A stretch of 64,000 nt of DNA from Blautia sp. MSJ-19. Its GTDB lineage: Bacteria; Bacillota; Clostridia; Lachnospirales; Lachnospiraceae. The notes under the pieces were generated by a model, which worked only from the letters and a program-made list of their open reading frames with translations, was not told the DNA's origin and searched no databases. Below, piece by piece: positions 15,700 to 23,942 of this stretch; positions within the stretch are counted from its first letter, which is position 1; each line of letters starts with the position of its first letter. Location of the stretch: positions 24,229 through 88,228 of the forward strand of contig NZ_JAHLQA010000009.1 in assembly GCF_018918125.1 (NCBI RefSeq), written 5' to 3'. The translations under genes were made by a program, and so were the position numbers.

Positions 15700-17292
15700 C
15701 TATTTTTCCAGAACCTCAATCGCACATTCATGCTTTTTCGTTTTCTTATTGTAATTAATACCAACAAGCAATATCTTTCCTCGATATTCTTTTAATACAT
15801 TTCCATAATTCTTTTCTTTAATCTGATCCAATGCGCCAGAAACACTCTTGTCCCATTTTAGTTCAATTACTACTGCTGGTTTATCCAAATGTTTCTTTCT
15901 AGGAATCATACATACATCTGCAAATCCCCTGCCTGATGGCATCTCTCGAACTATTGTGTAGAATTCCCGTGCAAAATAAAACGCAAGATTAATTGTACAA
16001 CTAAGTGAGTTTTCATCATTATATTGAAGAATCGAAACTTCTTCATGTGCCTTTTCAATTCCCGATGCAACAGCTTCTTCATCCAATGACCATAATGCTT
16101 CTAATAATCTGCGGGACGATTCCACTGACTCTGCTACGCCATACCAGTTCATCGTACTAATTGCATTCACATATTCCTGTGAGACTTCTTTGTTTGGAAT
16201 TTTCACAGTTTCATTTATACTGTCATAAGTCAGATATCCTAAATGTACCAGCAATGTCAATACATCATCCTTCGTAGCAAACGTAGTCATATCATTACTG
16301 AATGTTCCAACATTAACTGAAACAGCTTCCCCTGCAAGCATTCTAATTACAGAATCTTTCAGCCCATCCATATTCATTTGAATATAGATTTTTAATGCTT
16401 CATAGGTCTCCGTCTGATTCCAGTAAGTTCCAAACTTATGCCGCATCATAGCTTCTACAACAGATTTAGGATTATAGATGGAATAAGATTCATTTCCAGT
16501 CTGACGGTGCATAATCAAGTGATATCCATCATACCAGGTTTCCGCTTCCTCAAAACTCATTCCATATTTTTCACATAAATCCAATGTTTCCTTCTCTGTA
16601 AAGCCAAAATATTCTGCCAACTCCCCCGGATCTGTCATTGAATATTCAGTAAACATATTTAAAGCCGAATGAGAACCATATTTTTTTATAGGCAAGATTC
16701 CTGTCATATACGCCAATGCGACATAATCTTTATCTTTCAACCATACCCGAAGAAAATCCAGATATTTTTTCTGTGCATTATAATCTTGCTGATATTCTCT
16801 GAACAAACAATCCCACTCATCAATCAAAATAACAAACGAACATCTTGTTTTACTATAAATATCTTTCATTACCTGAATCAGATTATCTTCATCACGAAAA
16901 CGTACATTATCAAAATGATCCTTCAAATCAAATATCACATATTTCTGTAGCATAGCAAGCATCTCATCCATGCTATGTGTCATACTGAGAAATTCCTGCA
17001 TATTTACCTTAAGTACATCATACTGATTCCGATGCGTCTGATAGGAAGCTGACTGGCTGATTTTAAGCGAATCAAACAGCTCTGAAGAATCTTCTCCACG
17101 CTCATAATATGCTGCCAGCATATCTGCGGCCATTGACTTCCCAAAACGTCTCGGTCGGCTGACACAAAGAAATTTCTGACGAGTATTAAGAACTGCATTT
17201 GTTTTATCAATCAAGCCTGTTTTGTCTACATAAATTTCAGAATTCAAGCTTTCCCGAAACCCTTTGTTTCCCGGATTCAGATAACTGCTCAT
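15700..17292 (-). CDS. AAA-ATPase with C-terminal PD-(D/E)XK nuclease-like domain (1)
   Basis: 530 residues. N-terminal AAA-ATPase-like domain: VDKTGLIDK (about 22-30), Walker A CVSRPRRFGKSMAAD (about 43-57), Walker B FVILIDEWD (about 151-159). C-terminal PDDEXK_9-type region with VIELKWDKSVSGALDQI (about 480-496). These large Firmicutes/Bacteroidetes families have no proven function; mobile or defence-related roles have been suggested. RBS GGAGGAAG before the ATG; promoter at 17328. A relative lies at 23943 and a different ATPase at 55181. Confidence 0.9.
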   Translation of the reverse strand: MSSYLNPGNKGFRESLNSEIYVDKTGLIDKTNAVLNTRQKFLCVSRPRRFGKSMAADMLAAYYERGEDSSELFDSLKISQSASYQTHRNQYDVLKVNMQEFLSMTHSMDEMLAMLQKYVIFDLKDHFDNVRFRDEDNLIQVMKDIYSKTRCSFVILIDEWDCLFREYQQDYNAQKKYLDFLRVWLKDKDYVALAYMTGILPIKKYGSHSALNMFTEYSMTDPGELAEYFGFTEKETLDLCEKYGMSFEEAETWYDGYHLIMHRQTGNESYSIYNPKSVVEAMMRHKFGTYWNQTETYEALKIYIQMNMDGLKDSVIRMLAGEAVSVNVGTFSNDMTTFATKDDVLTLLVHLGYLTYDSINETVKIPNKEVSQEYVNAISTMNWYGVAESVESSRRLLEALWSLDEEAVASGIEKAHEEVSILQYNDENSLSCTINLAFYFAREFYTIVREMPSGRGFADVCMIPRKKHLDKPAVVIELKWDKSVSGALDQIKEKNYGNVLKEYRGKILLVGINYNKKTKKHECAIEVLEK

Positions 17293-17327
17293 GCAACTTC
17301 CTCCCTGTCAAATCTTTTATGATTTTT

Positions 17328-17356
17328 ATTATACTGAATTTCATTAACAACCACAA
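17328..17356 (-). promoter_or_regulatory. Promoter of the AAA-ATPase gene (1)
   Basis: Minus-strand TTGTGG (plus 17351-17356) and TATAAT (plus 17328-17333), spacer 17 bp. Confidence 0.7.
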
Positions 17357-17415
17357 GGAAAATGCAAATTAAGAACCTTCATTTGATAAATTTAATTGTT
17401 CTTGCAAACTGGAGG

Positions 17416-18162
17416 TTAAATATGTGCGATTGCTCTCAATCTGCGGTAATCGGCAATCCATTCATCACCATTCCAAAGATACTCTTTTGTTAAATCCTCA
17501 ACTTTTTTTATGATTTCTTCCTGCGTTTTTTCCGACATCAATTCCAAATCAGATGCAAAAAATTGTCTTATCCAATTTGCTAATCCTCTCTCATGATCTT
17601 TTAATGGTGTCGTTCTATTGTAATCATAAATTTTATCAATCATAAAGTTGTTCTTTTTCAGCAAGCCAGAAAAAGTATCTACAGTTGGGAAGTTGAACTT
17701 AGGTTTATATTTATATTCAAAATCCTGGCAAACACTCATAAAGGCATTCTCAATGGTAGCAATATTGCCATTTGCACCAAATTCACAAATCAATAATCCA
17801 TTTGGCTTCAACACTTTATAAACTTGCTTTAACAAGGTATCATGGTCAGCTATCCAATGAAAAACCGCATTTGAGAAAACAACATCAAACTGCTTCTCAA
17901 ATGGCAAATCGAGTGCATCACAAACCACAAATTGCATATTGGAATATTGTTTTTTCGCCTTTGCTATCATACTTGCAGAGCTGTCCACGCCAATAATTGT
18001 ATCTGCGAAATTCGACAGTTGTGCAGTAAGCATTCCTGTCCCGCACCCCAAATCCAAAATGCTTTGATTTTTATTTTCAGGCACAAACTCTAAAAGTCCT
18101 TTTCCGTATTCTGCGACAAAATCATGCTTATTATCATACAACACTGCATTCCAATCGCCCAT
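17416..18162 (-). CDS. Class I SAM-dependent methyltransferase
   Basis: 248 residues from MGDWNAVLYDNKHDFVAEYG. SAM motif I is ILDLGCGTGMLTAQL (about 34-48), followed by GVDSSASMI and the motif IV region FDVVFSNAVFHWI. It is closest in layout to trans-aconitate/ubiE-type small-molecule methyltransferases; substrate unknown. GGAGGTGA 6 bases upstream sets the start, excluding the longer frame to 18270. AT-rich codons and the position next to a group II intron and mobile-element debris suggest it came with an integrated element. Confidence 0.85.
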   Translation of the reverse strand: MGDWNAVLYDNKHDFVAEYGKGLLEFVPENKNQSILDLGCGTGMLTAQLSNFADTIIGVDSSASMIAKAKKQYSNMQFVVCDALDLPFEKQFDVVFSNAVFHWIADHDTLLKQVYKVLKPNGLLICEFGANGNIATIENAFMSVCQDFEYKYKPKFNFPTVDTFSGLLKKNNFMIDKIYDYNRTTPLKDHERGLANWIRQFFASDLELMSEKTQEEIIKKVEDLTKEYLWNGDEWIADYRRLRAIAHI

Positions 18163-18444
18163 ACATTCACCTCCACAAATTCCGATTGTTCTACTTCTTT
18201 TCAATGAGCCACCTTCTTGCCCTTCGGATAAGAAGTATCCCTCGCTTTCAGCTCGGTTAATTCTCCTCAAGCCATTGAAAACACTGGATTTATCGCAGGT
18301 GAGCTTTCCCTTATTGTTTTCCTTGTGTTATATCGTCCCACCAGTGTTTACGAACTCTGATAAGGGCAAATACAAGGGTGCAGGACATCCGGTGGATGTC
18401 CGCTTTGCACCGACCGAAGCGGCAGCGGAGACCAAGAAAATCTC
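18163..18444 (-). other. Exon-side remnant between methyltransferase and group II intron
   Basis: No complete gene is seen. On the minus strand several frames stay open just downstream of the intron 3' end, for example one giving FLVSAAASVGAKRTSTGCPA and ending about 40 codons later. This looks like the 3' part of a gene split by the intron insertion, but the gene is not identified. The higher GC in 18370-18430 differs from the AT-rich methyltransferase that follows. Confidence 0.4.
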
Positions 18445-18520
18445 TAGTAGATATGGGGATTACTCCCCATACCCCTACACAAAACCGTACGTGCGCTATT
18501 AACGCATACGGCTTTTCACT
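18445..18520 (-). ncRNA. Group II intron domains V and VI
   Basis: On the minus strand AGCCGTATGCG pairs with the CGCACGTACGGTT strand around a short loop (domain V; the catalytic AGC triad is intact). Domain VI follows as a GGGG/CCCC hairpin ending in TATCTACT, where the branch-point A is expected. Confidence 0.8.
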
Positions 18521-18533
18521 TTATATTCATACT

Positions 18534-19850
18534 TTATCTATAAAACAAACTTACCTTAATACTCGGTTCTAATAATGGGAATGTTCGAAGCAGTCCATTA
18601 AAGAAAGTATCCAACGTATAACTTCTTTTCTGACTTCTCCGATTCATCCATTTATACAATAACCATTTGGTCTGCACAAGAAAGTTCTTCACTTCTCTCG
18701 TATTGTCGGTCACTCCATAATACTGGTAATGTCCACGCAATTTTGCATTTACTGTTTTTAATATCAATTCCAATGGCATTGTCCTATGTGTCTTTATCCA
18801 TTCTTTCATTGCTTTAATTTTACTGCGGAATTTCTTTTTGCTGGTCTTTACCCTACAACGGAAAAACTCTCTCTTTCCGTCCATTCCGCAATAAAACGTG
18901 AAACCAAGAAAATCAAAGGTATCTGGTTTTCTCTCCCCTCTTGCTTTTCTGTTGTGCCTGGCAAACCTCCCGAATTCCAATATCTTTGTCTTTTCTTCTG
19001 CCAGTTCCAATCCGTATTTAGCAAAGCGTTCTTCCAGTCTCTGCTTAAATATTTCAGCTTCATACTGGTTCTGAAAACAACAGACAAAATCATCACAGTA
19101 TCGGATGAGATAACATTCTCCTTCACACTGTCTCTTTACGATTACATCAAACCAGTTATCCAATACATAATGCAGATATATATTTGCTAGTATCGGACTT
19201 GCCCCGTTTCCCTGTGGGGTTCCTCGTTCGCTGTCAAGGTATTTGCCATTTTCCATGATTCCAGCTTTCAGAAATTTCTCTATAATCTCAAGAAATTTCC
19301 GGTCTGCTATATCATGCGCCAACATCTTCATCAGCCATTCATGGTCTACATTGTCAAAGAATCCTCTGATATCTGCTTCTACCACATAGTTTGTCTTTCG
19401 ATACTGTACCCTCTCTATGATTTCCCTTACTGCCTGATGGCAGTTCCTGTTCGGACGGAATCCAAAGCTCTCATTATAGAACTTCGGTTCATAAATCTGT
19501 TCCAGTATCTGTGCAATCGCATTCTCCACCAGTTTATCTTCGTAACAGGAGATTCCCAGTGGCCGCATTTTGCCTTTTGTTTCCTTCGGAATATAGACAC
19601 GCCTTGTTGGATTTGGACGGTAGCTTCCGCTTTTCATCCGTTTCACAAGATTCGTGAGATTTTCCTCCAGATTCTTTTCGTAATCTTCTTTGGTCACCTT
19701 ATCAATTCCATACGCTTTCTTCCTGTCTATAGTTTTATGGATTGCTCTCAGCGTATCCTCATTGATGTAGGATGCAAGATTCTGAACCTTTCTGTCAGTT
19801 CTGTTTGCTTTCGCGATATTATACTGTATTCCAAGTAACTCATTCACCAT
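18534..19850 (-). CDS. ltrA: Group II intron reverse transcriptase/maturase
   Basis: 438 residues. Reverse transcriptase domain (about 60-300): YIPKETKGKMRPLGI, FGFRPNRNCHQA, ADIRGFFDNVDHEWL (first catalytic Asp), RGTPQGNGASPILANIYLH and active-site RYCDDF, a YCDD variant of YADD. Maturase (GIIM) domain at about 320-430. No HNH endonuclease domain follows, so mobility would rely on nicks or forks. It helps fold the host intron and copies it during retrohoming. It starts about 550 bases into the intron and ends about 90 bases before its 3' end. Reading frame intact, so the element may be active. Confidence 0.95.
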   Translation of the reverse strand: MVNELLGIQYNIAKANRTDRKVQNLASYINEDTLRAIHKTIDRKKAYGIDKVTKEDYEKNLEENLTNLVKRMKSGSYRPNPTRRVYIPKETKGKMRPLGISCYEDKLVENAIAQILEQIYEPKFYNESFGFRPNRNCHQAVREIIERVQYRKTNYVVEADIRGFFDNVDHEWLMKMLAHDIADRKFLEIIEKFLKAGIMENGKYLDSERGTPQGNGASPILANIYLHYVLDNWFDVIVKRQCEGECYLIRYCDDFVCCFQNQYEAEIFKQRLEERFAKYGLELAEEKTKILEFGRFARHNRKARGERKPDTFDFLGFTFYCGMDGKREFFRCRVKTSKKKFRSKIKAMKEWIKTHRTMPLELILKTVNAKLRGHYQYYGVTDNTREVKNFLVQTKWLLYKWMNRRSQKRSYTLDTFFNGLLRTFPLLEPSIKVSLFYR

Positions 19851-20510
19851 GTTTATCAGCTCTCTTTTGTCTGCATAGTTCTTTTGTTCTTGAAGCTATA
19901 AAGTGCACAGCCCTTTTCTCCATCTGCTTTCACAGACTTCTGCGATAATATGGCTGTGTCGGACTTCCTGCCACTTATTTGGATTCCTAACGCATTTCTT
20001 TGTTTTGGTTTCCATATCTTTTTTTCAGGAAATGACAGGATCTCAGCTGTTCCGATAACATACTTATCATCAACCTCGCCAAGTTCTCAGACTGGGGGAT
20101 GCCATTATAACCTTGCCTTATCGGTCATAGTGGTGTTGTCTGCTGTGAATATGAGCACATCGACCATTTCCAACCTCATACTAATTTCCCAGCTCAATCA
20201 CTCCACTTTCGTTTCGGCTCTGTTGCTCCCTGTCCTACGCTTAAACCTAATGTTGCCATTTTGGTTCCAAGGACTCGGTACAGGCGGTTGGCCAGACCTT
20301 ACCTGATAGGATTTTCCTACTGTATGATTATCAGCTTACCAAAGCTTACAAAATTTCTTCTGCTCGCTAGGGGAAATCAGCTATGCTGATTTCACAGCTC
20401 GCACCATATAAAACAGTATAACACAAAATGAAATTGACATGGTGAACTGATTGAAATGCTTCTGATTTTTGTAACTGATGATTGATTGAATGATAAGGAG
20501 ATAGGATACG

Positions 20511-20792
20511 ATGAGAACAATATTTGCAAAATACAATCCACAACGCAATAGCATTGATGTTTATACCAGTACAAGTTACATGCTTCGCATTGACTGTTGG
20601 GAAGCAGAAAAGAATTTAAAGACTACACCCGGATCAGATTGTGCATTAAATGCACTTGCCATTGATGAACCGCTTGAATATGCAAGGTTATATCTTGATG
20701 GAATTTTGCAGATGTGGGTGGATGCGGAAGATTTTCTGTATTATTTACCATCTGGAAAACTTTTGCAAACCAAAAATCATTGCTTCCTTTAA
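20511..20792 (+). CDS. DUF6061-like protein, probably truncated at the C-terminus
   Basis: 93 residues, starting MRTIFAKYNPQRNSIDVYTS, with LRIDCWEAEKN, LNALAIDEPLEYARLYLDG and QMWVDAEDFLYY, which I recognise as the DUF6061 pattern found on clostridial conjugative and phage-like elements; function unknown. Good RBS AAGGAGAT. The last residues (KNHCFL) run into the 3' end of the convergent SDR gene, and the two stop codons overlap, suggesting the original C-terminus was lost when the element recombined away. Treated as a leftover of a mobile element. Confidence 0.65.
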   Translation: MRTIFAKYNPQRNSIDVYTSTSYMLRIDCWEAEKNLKTTPGSDCALNALAIDEPLEYARLYLDGILQMWVDAEDFLYYLPSGKLLQTKNHCFL

Positions 20793-21553
20793 TAAAATTT
20801 TTTTACCACTTTCATCATCCATAATGATGGAAAAAACTTACTTACAACTCGATAGGATTTATAAAACATCCCCGGTGTATAAGCACCTTTTCCTTTTTCT
20901 GCTTTTTCCAATGCTTTAGCAGTGATTTCTGACATATCCAGAAACGGAAGCTTATTGATTTTCTGGCTTTGCCGTCCCTGTCCTTTCGGATTCATTTCTG
21001 TATCCATATTTCCAGGACAAAGAAGAAGTACATTGATATCTTTATCCAACAACTCCTCACGAAGTGCTTTACCAAAATAATAAACATATTTCTTTGTTGC
21101 ACTATATACTGTCTGATTTGGAACCGGTACAAATGAAGATACCGAGCATGTAATAATTGTGTAGCTACCTTTTTGCATATAAGGAAGCATGATTCTCTGA
21201 ATCAACGTCATTCCCTTGATATTAACGGAAATCATATCTAAAATATCTTCCTGCCTCATATCAGCAAATTTACCTGATTTTTCATATCCGGCATTATTGA
21301 TCAGCAATTTTACCTGCGGTTTTTCATTTTCCATTTTTTTGATCATTTTATCATAGGAAGATTCCTCAATTAAATCCACCTCTATTGCAACCACTTTTTT
21401 ATTCTTGTATTTTCCGGCAAGTTTATCTAATCGTTCTTTTCTTCTTGCCAAAATCCAGTATTCATCCATCTGCGGATACCTGTTTACAACTGCTTCTAAA
21501 AACTTTACTCCAAGACCTGATGACGCTCCTGTAATGACTGCTATATCTGCCAT
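20789..21553 (-). CDS. Short-chain dehydrogenase/reductase (classical SDR)
   Basis: 254 residues. NAD(P)-binding TGASSGLG (about 8-15), NNAGYE (about 85-90), catalytic Ser in CSVSSF and YSATKK (about 148-153). After the Rossmann core a C-terminal region of about 60 residues ends in a hydrophobic and basic stretch, as in DltE-like or ketoreductase-like SDRs. Substrate unknown. It lies 8 bp after an EFR1 ferredoxin gene and is the third gene of a tetR-EFR1-SDR operon, so it may receive or replace redox function with that protein. Confidence 0.9.
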   Translation of the reverse strand: MADIAVITGASSGLGVKFLEAVVNRYPQMDEYWILARRKERLDKLAGKYKNKKVVAIEVDLIEESSYDKMIKKMENEKPQVKLLINNAGYEKSGKFADMRQEDILDMISVNIKGMTLIQRIMLPYMQKGSYTIITCSVSSFVPVPNQTVYSATKKYVYYFGKALREELLDKDINVLLLCPGNMDTEMNPKGQGRQSQKINKLPFLDMSEITAKALEKAEKGKGAYTPGMFYKSYRVVSKFFPSLWMMKVVKKFY

Positions 21554-21561
21554 ATTTCTTC

Positions 21562-22320
21562 CTAAATTCTTGTGTAAGGATTTTTATACTGTCCATGTCT
21601 GTCAGTTTTTCCATTGCCATAGCTGATTGCGAATTTCGGGCATCTGTGAAGACAGCCAAGACACATTTCACATTCTTCCGCCTTCCAGACAGGATCCCCT
21701 TCTTCCATCCGTATTGCTCCGACAGGACACTTTTTTGCACACAAACCGCAGCCAACACATACCTCTTTGTTTACGGACAGATTTTTTGTTTTTCTTTCTG
21801 TAGCATACATATAAGCTGCGGGAATTGCTGTTATCCACTTTGGTAATTTTCTGTCTATAAAATCACCTTTTCTTTTTGAAATTATATTGTCGATAACAAG
21901 TTCCAACTGCTTTTTTCCGTCACTCAGCCACTTATCAACTCTATTCTTATCCGTAAGGTCAAACACCGGAGTCCATGTATCAGGCATGATCACACTATAA
22001 TACGCATCAAACTTCTGTCCATGATGAGCCATAATGTCCTTCGCCATGCTTCCAGCCTTACCTGTTGTTGTCCCATAGCTGGCAAGGAAAAAAGTATATC
22101 CGCAATTTTCTGTTCTGAGTTTGTCCAGATAGTCTGCAACAATCCGTGGAAGACGCCAGAAATAAGTCGGCACTACAATTCCAAGTATTGTTTCATCGAA
22201 AAAAATATACTTGTCCTCACGGATGCAGTCTACGATAGACATGCATGTTTCGTTTGTTTTCTCTGCAATCTGTTCTGAAATATATTTTCCGTTTCCAGTT
22301 GCACTGAAATACAAAATCAT
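21562..22320 (-). CDS. EFR1-type flavodoxin-ferredoxin fusion
   Basis: 252 residues. Residues 1-165 are a flavodoxin-like domain beginning MILYFSATGNGKYISEQIA; the C-terminal part carries two [4Fe-4S] clusters, CVGCGLCAKKCP (Cys188, 191, 194, 198) and CEMCLGCLHRCP (Cys217, 220, 223, 227). EFR1 proteins are electron carriers common in anaerobic Clostridia. ATGA overlap with the tetR gene upstream and 8 bp to the SDR gene show an operon. Typical length. Confidence 0.93.
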   Translation of the reverse strand: MILYFSATGNGKYISEQIAEKTNETCMSIVDCIREDKYIFFDETILGIVVPTYFWRLPRIVADYLDKLRTENCGYTFFLASYGTTTGKAGSMAKDIMAHHGQKFDAYYSVIMPDTWTPVFDLTDKNRVDKWLSDGKKQLELVIDNIISKRKGDFIDRKLPKWITAIPAAYMYATERKTKNLSVNKEVCVGCGLCAKKCPVGAIRMEEGDPVWKAEECEMCLGCLHRCPKFAISYGNGKTDRHGQYKNPYTRI

Positions 22321-22907
22321 TTTTTATGAGCCTCCTTTTCCACACTGCCAAGAAGAAATCGGACTGCCTGTAATGCCTCCTCTTTGCTTAGCTGTTCCTT
22401 TGTAAAAAAACATTTTTCAAGTAGCATTTCAAGCGTAGCGGCATAGTAGTCAACCATAACATCTTCACGCACAGGAAAATCTTTCGTTCCGGGACATTTC
22501 CTTATTACCTGCCCTATCTGCTTTTTTATAAAAGCACGCAGAGAAGCCATACATCTTCCTTCCAGACCGTTTTTTAATAAAATCCGGTAAATCTGTGGTC
22601 TGTACTGATCAAGATATCCATACAACAGAGAAAATATCTGCTCTGTGTTTTGTTCCCCCTGAACATTCAGATATTTTTCTATATCCATATCTTTCATAAT
22701 TGCAATCCAGCAATAATCCATCAGATCATAAATGTCATCAAAATAATTATAAAATGTTGACCTTGGATAATTGCATAGACCACAAATTTTCTGGACAGAA
22801 ATTTCCTCTAACGGCATATCTGCCAGCATCACTATCATTTTTTCTGAAAAGTCTGCTAATGTCCTTTTCGCAAATCTGCTTGTTTTACCTGATAAATTAA
22901 CTTTCAT
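22317..22907 (-). CDS. TetR/AcrR-family regulator of the EFR1-SDR operon
   Basis: 196 residues. N-terminal helix-turn-helix about residues 10-55 (LEEISVQKICGLCNYPRSTF, then YNYFDDIYDL). The C-terminal ligand domain is helical and not recognisable. It is the first gene of the operon and its stop overlaps the EFR1 start. A palindrome CAGATG TC CATCTG 30-43 bp upstream, plus a larger dyad sharing its TGGACAT core, are candidate operators, implying autoregulation. Confidence 0.88.
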   Translation of the reverse strand: MKVNLSGKTSRFAKRTLADFSEKMIVMLADMPLEEISVQKICGLCNYPRSTFYNYFDDIYDLMDYCWIAIMKDMDIEKYLNVQGEQNTEQIFSLLYGYLDQYRPQIYRILLKNGLEGRCMASLRAFIKKQIGQVIRKCPGTKDFPVREDVMVDYYAATLEMLLEKCFFTKEQLSKEEALQAVRFLLGSVEKEAHKK

Positions 22908-22936
22908 GTAAATTACTCCAGTTGAATATTTATGTA

Positions 22937-22950
22937 CAGATGTCCATCTG
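22937..22950. promoter_or_regulatory. Palindromic operator candidate of the tetR-EFR1-SDR operon
   Basis: CAGATG (22937-22942), TC, CATCTG (22945-22950): perfect 6-bp arms next to a TTATAA-like -10 on the minus strand. The core GATGGACAT is shared with the dyad at 23012. Confidence 0.55.
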
Positions 22951-23011
22951 CTTATAATTTACCAACCGTATGATTAAAAATCAATCTTCAATTATCGCCT
23001 CTCGTCCACAC

Positions 23012-23037
23012 ATGGACATTTTTGTAAAAATGTCCAT
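23012..23037. promoter_or_regulatory. 26-bp near-perfect palindrome with TGGACAT core
   Basis: ATGGACATTTTT and AAAAATGTCCAT flank a 2-base centre; the arms match at all 12 positions. A further GTCCA/TGGAC dyad overlaps its left edge (23004-23017). Lies 105-130 bp upstream of tetR. It could be a second operator or, as RNA, a hairpin next to the ogt terminator. Confidence 0.5.
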
Positions 23038-23040
23038 AAA

Positions 23041-23073
23041 AATGCCAGTGCACATTTAACGTACACTGGCATT
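23041..23073 (-). terminator. Terminator after ogt
   Basis: AATGCCAGTG pairs with CACTGGCATT, with further pairing inside, and the minus strand continues TTTTAT. Begins about 25 bp after the ogt stop. Confidence 0.8.
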
Positions 23074-23097
23074 ATGATTTTGCATATTCAATTTTCT

Positions 23098-23631
23098 CTA
23101 CAGTGCTGTCTCTTTCTTTGGTACAAATAAACGGCTCATATCCGCATGTTCCAACTCAAGCAGTGCAATTTTCTTATTAATTCCTCCGGCATATCCTGTC
23201 AGGCTGCCGTTTGTGCCAACTACACGATGACAGGGAATGATGATGGAAATTTCATTATGTCCGACCGCACCGCCAACTGCCTGTGCCGACATACGGGAAG
23301 TGTTTTTCATCTCGCCCATTTTGCGGGCAATCTCTCCATATGTAATCGTCTGTCCATATGGAATTTGTAGTAAAATCTTCCACACAGCCTGCCTGAATGC
23401 AGATCCTGCTGGATGAAGTGGTGGTGTAAATTCCGGTTCTTTCCCGGAAAAATAGATGTCCAGCCATTTTTTTGTCTCTGTGAGAATCTCTGTTTCCTGT
23501 GGAATATGCTGATTCGGAAGCGTGTTTGCAAAATATTTCTGCCCTTCAAACCACAGACCGGTAAGTCCAACTTCATCTGCCGCCAGCAAAATATCTCCCA
23601 GTGGAGATACATAGGTACAGGTATAAATCAT
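23098..23631 (-). CDS. ogt: Methylated-DNA--protein-cysteine methyltransferase
   Basis: Repairs O6-methylguanine by irreversible transfer of the methyl group to its own cysteine. 177 residues from MIYTCTYVSPLGDILLAADE; the acceptor is Cys134 in IIPCHRVVG, and the helix-turn-helix-like IPYGQTITYGEIA and MSAQAVGGAVGHNE precede it. AAAGGAA lies before ATG 23631; a longer start at 23655 is possible. The gene lies directly downstream of a truncated group II intron copy, which may have separated it from its original promoter. Confidence 0.92.
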   Translation of the reverse strand: MIYTCTYVSPLGDILLAADEVGLTGLWFEGQKYFANTLPNQHIPQETEILTETKKWLDIYFSGKEPEFTPPLHPAGSAFRQAVWKILLQIPYGQTITYGEIARKMGEMKNTSRMSAQAVGGAVGHNEISIIIPCHRVVGTNGSLTGYAGGINKKIALLELEHADMSRLFVPKKETAL

Positions 23632-23693
23632 AATTTTGTTATTCCTTTCATTCATAATTGACTCCGTCGCACGAAGTACAGTAGAAAACTCTT

Positions 23694-23853
23694 TAGTAGA
23701 TATGGGGATTACTCCCCATACCCCTACACAAAACCGTACGTGCGCTATTAACGCATACGGCTTTTCACTTTATATTTTCATACTTTATCTATAAAACAAA
23801 CTTACCTTAATACTCGGTTCTAATAATGGGAATGTTCGAAGCAGTCCATTAAA
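23694..23853 (-). mobile_element. 5'-truncated copy of the group II intron (3' end only)
   Basis: 160 bp nearly identical to 18445-18602; the only difference noticed is an extra TT in the TATATT stretch between domain V and the maturase stop. It holds domains VI and V and the last ~20 maturase codons, then breaks abruptly at CCATTAAA. A 5'-truncated copy is what an incomplete reverse transcription during retrohoming leaves. The bases to the left (CTCTT against CTC in the full copy) differ, so the target site differs. Confidence 0.88.
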
Positions 23854-23942
23854 AATGGCTGTGGCAATTTCACCTACCATATCTGTTATTTTAAGGTTCG
23901 AATTCCTGTTTCACTCTCCTTCGTTTTTTACAATATAAATGA

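Larger units (their letters stand above)
18445..20404 (-). mobile_element. Group II intron, complete, with maturase
   Basis: About 1.96 kb on the minus strand. The 5' end is GTGCGAGC (plus 20397-20404), matching the GUGYG consensus. An RNA-rich region of about 550 bases holds domain I features, then the maturase gene, then domains V and VI, ending at about CTACT(A) near 18445-18450. The exact 3' splice base is uncertain by 1-3 bases. It sits in a minus-strand sequence flanked by mobile-element remnants. A second, 5'-truncated copy of its 3' end lies at 23694-23853. Confidence 0.88.

Noticed and set aside
18275..18502. Plus-strand frame over the intron exon remnant
   Set aside because: Several frames are open here because of base composition; none has an RBS or recognised motif.
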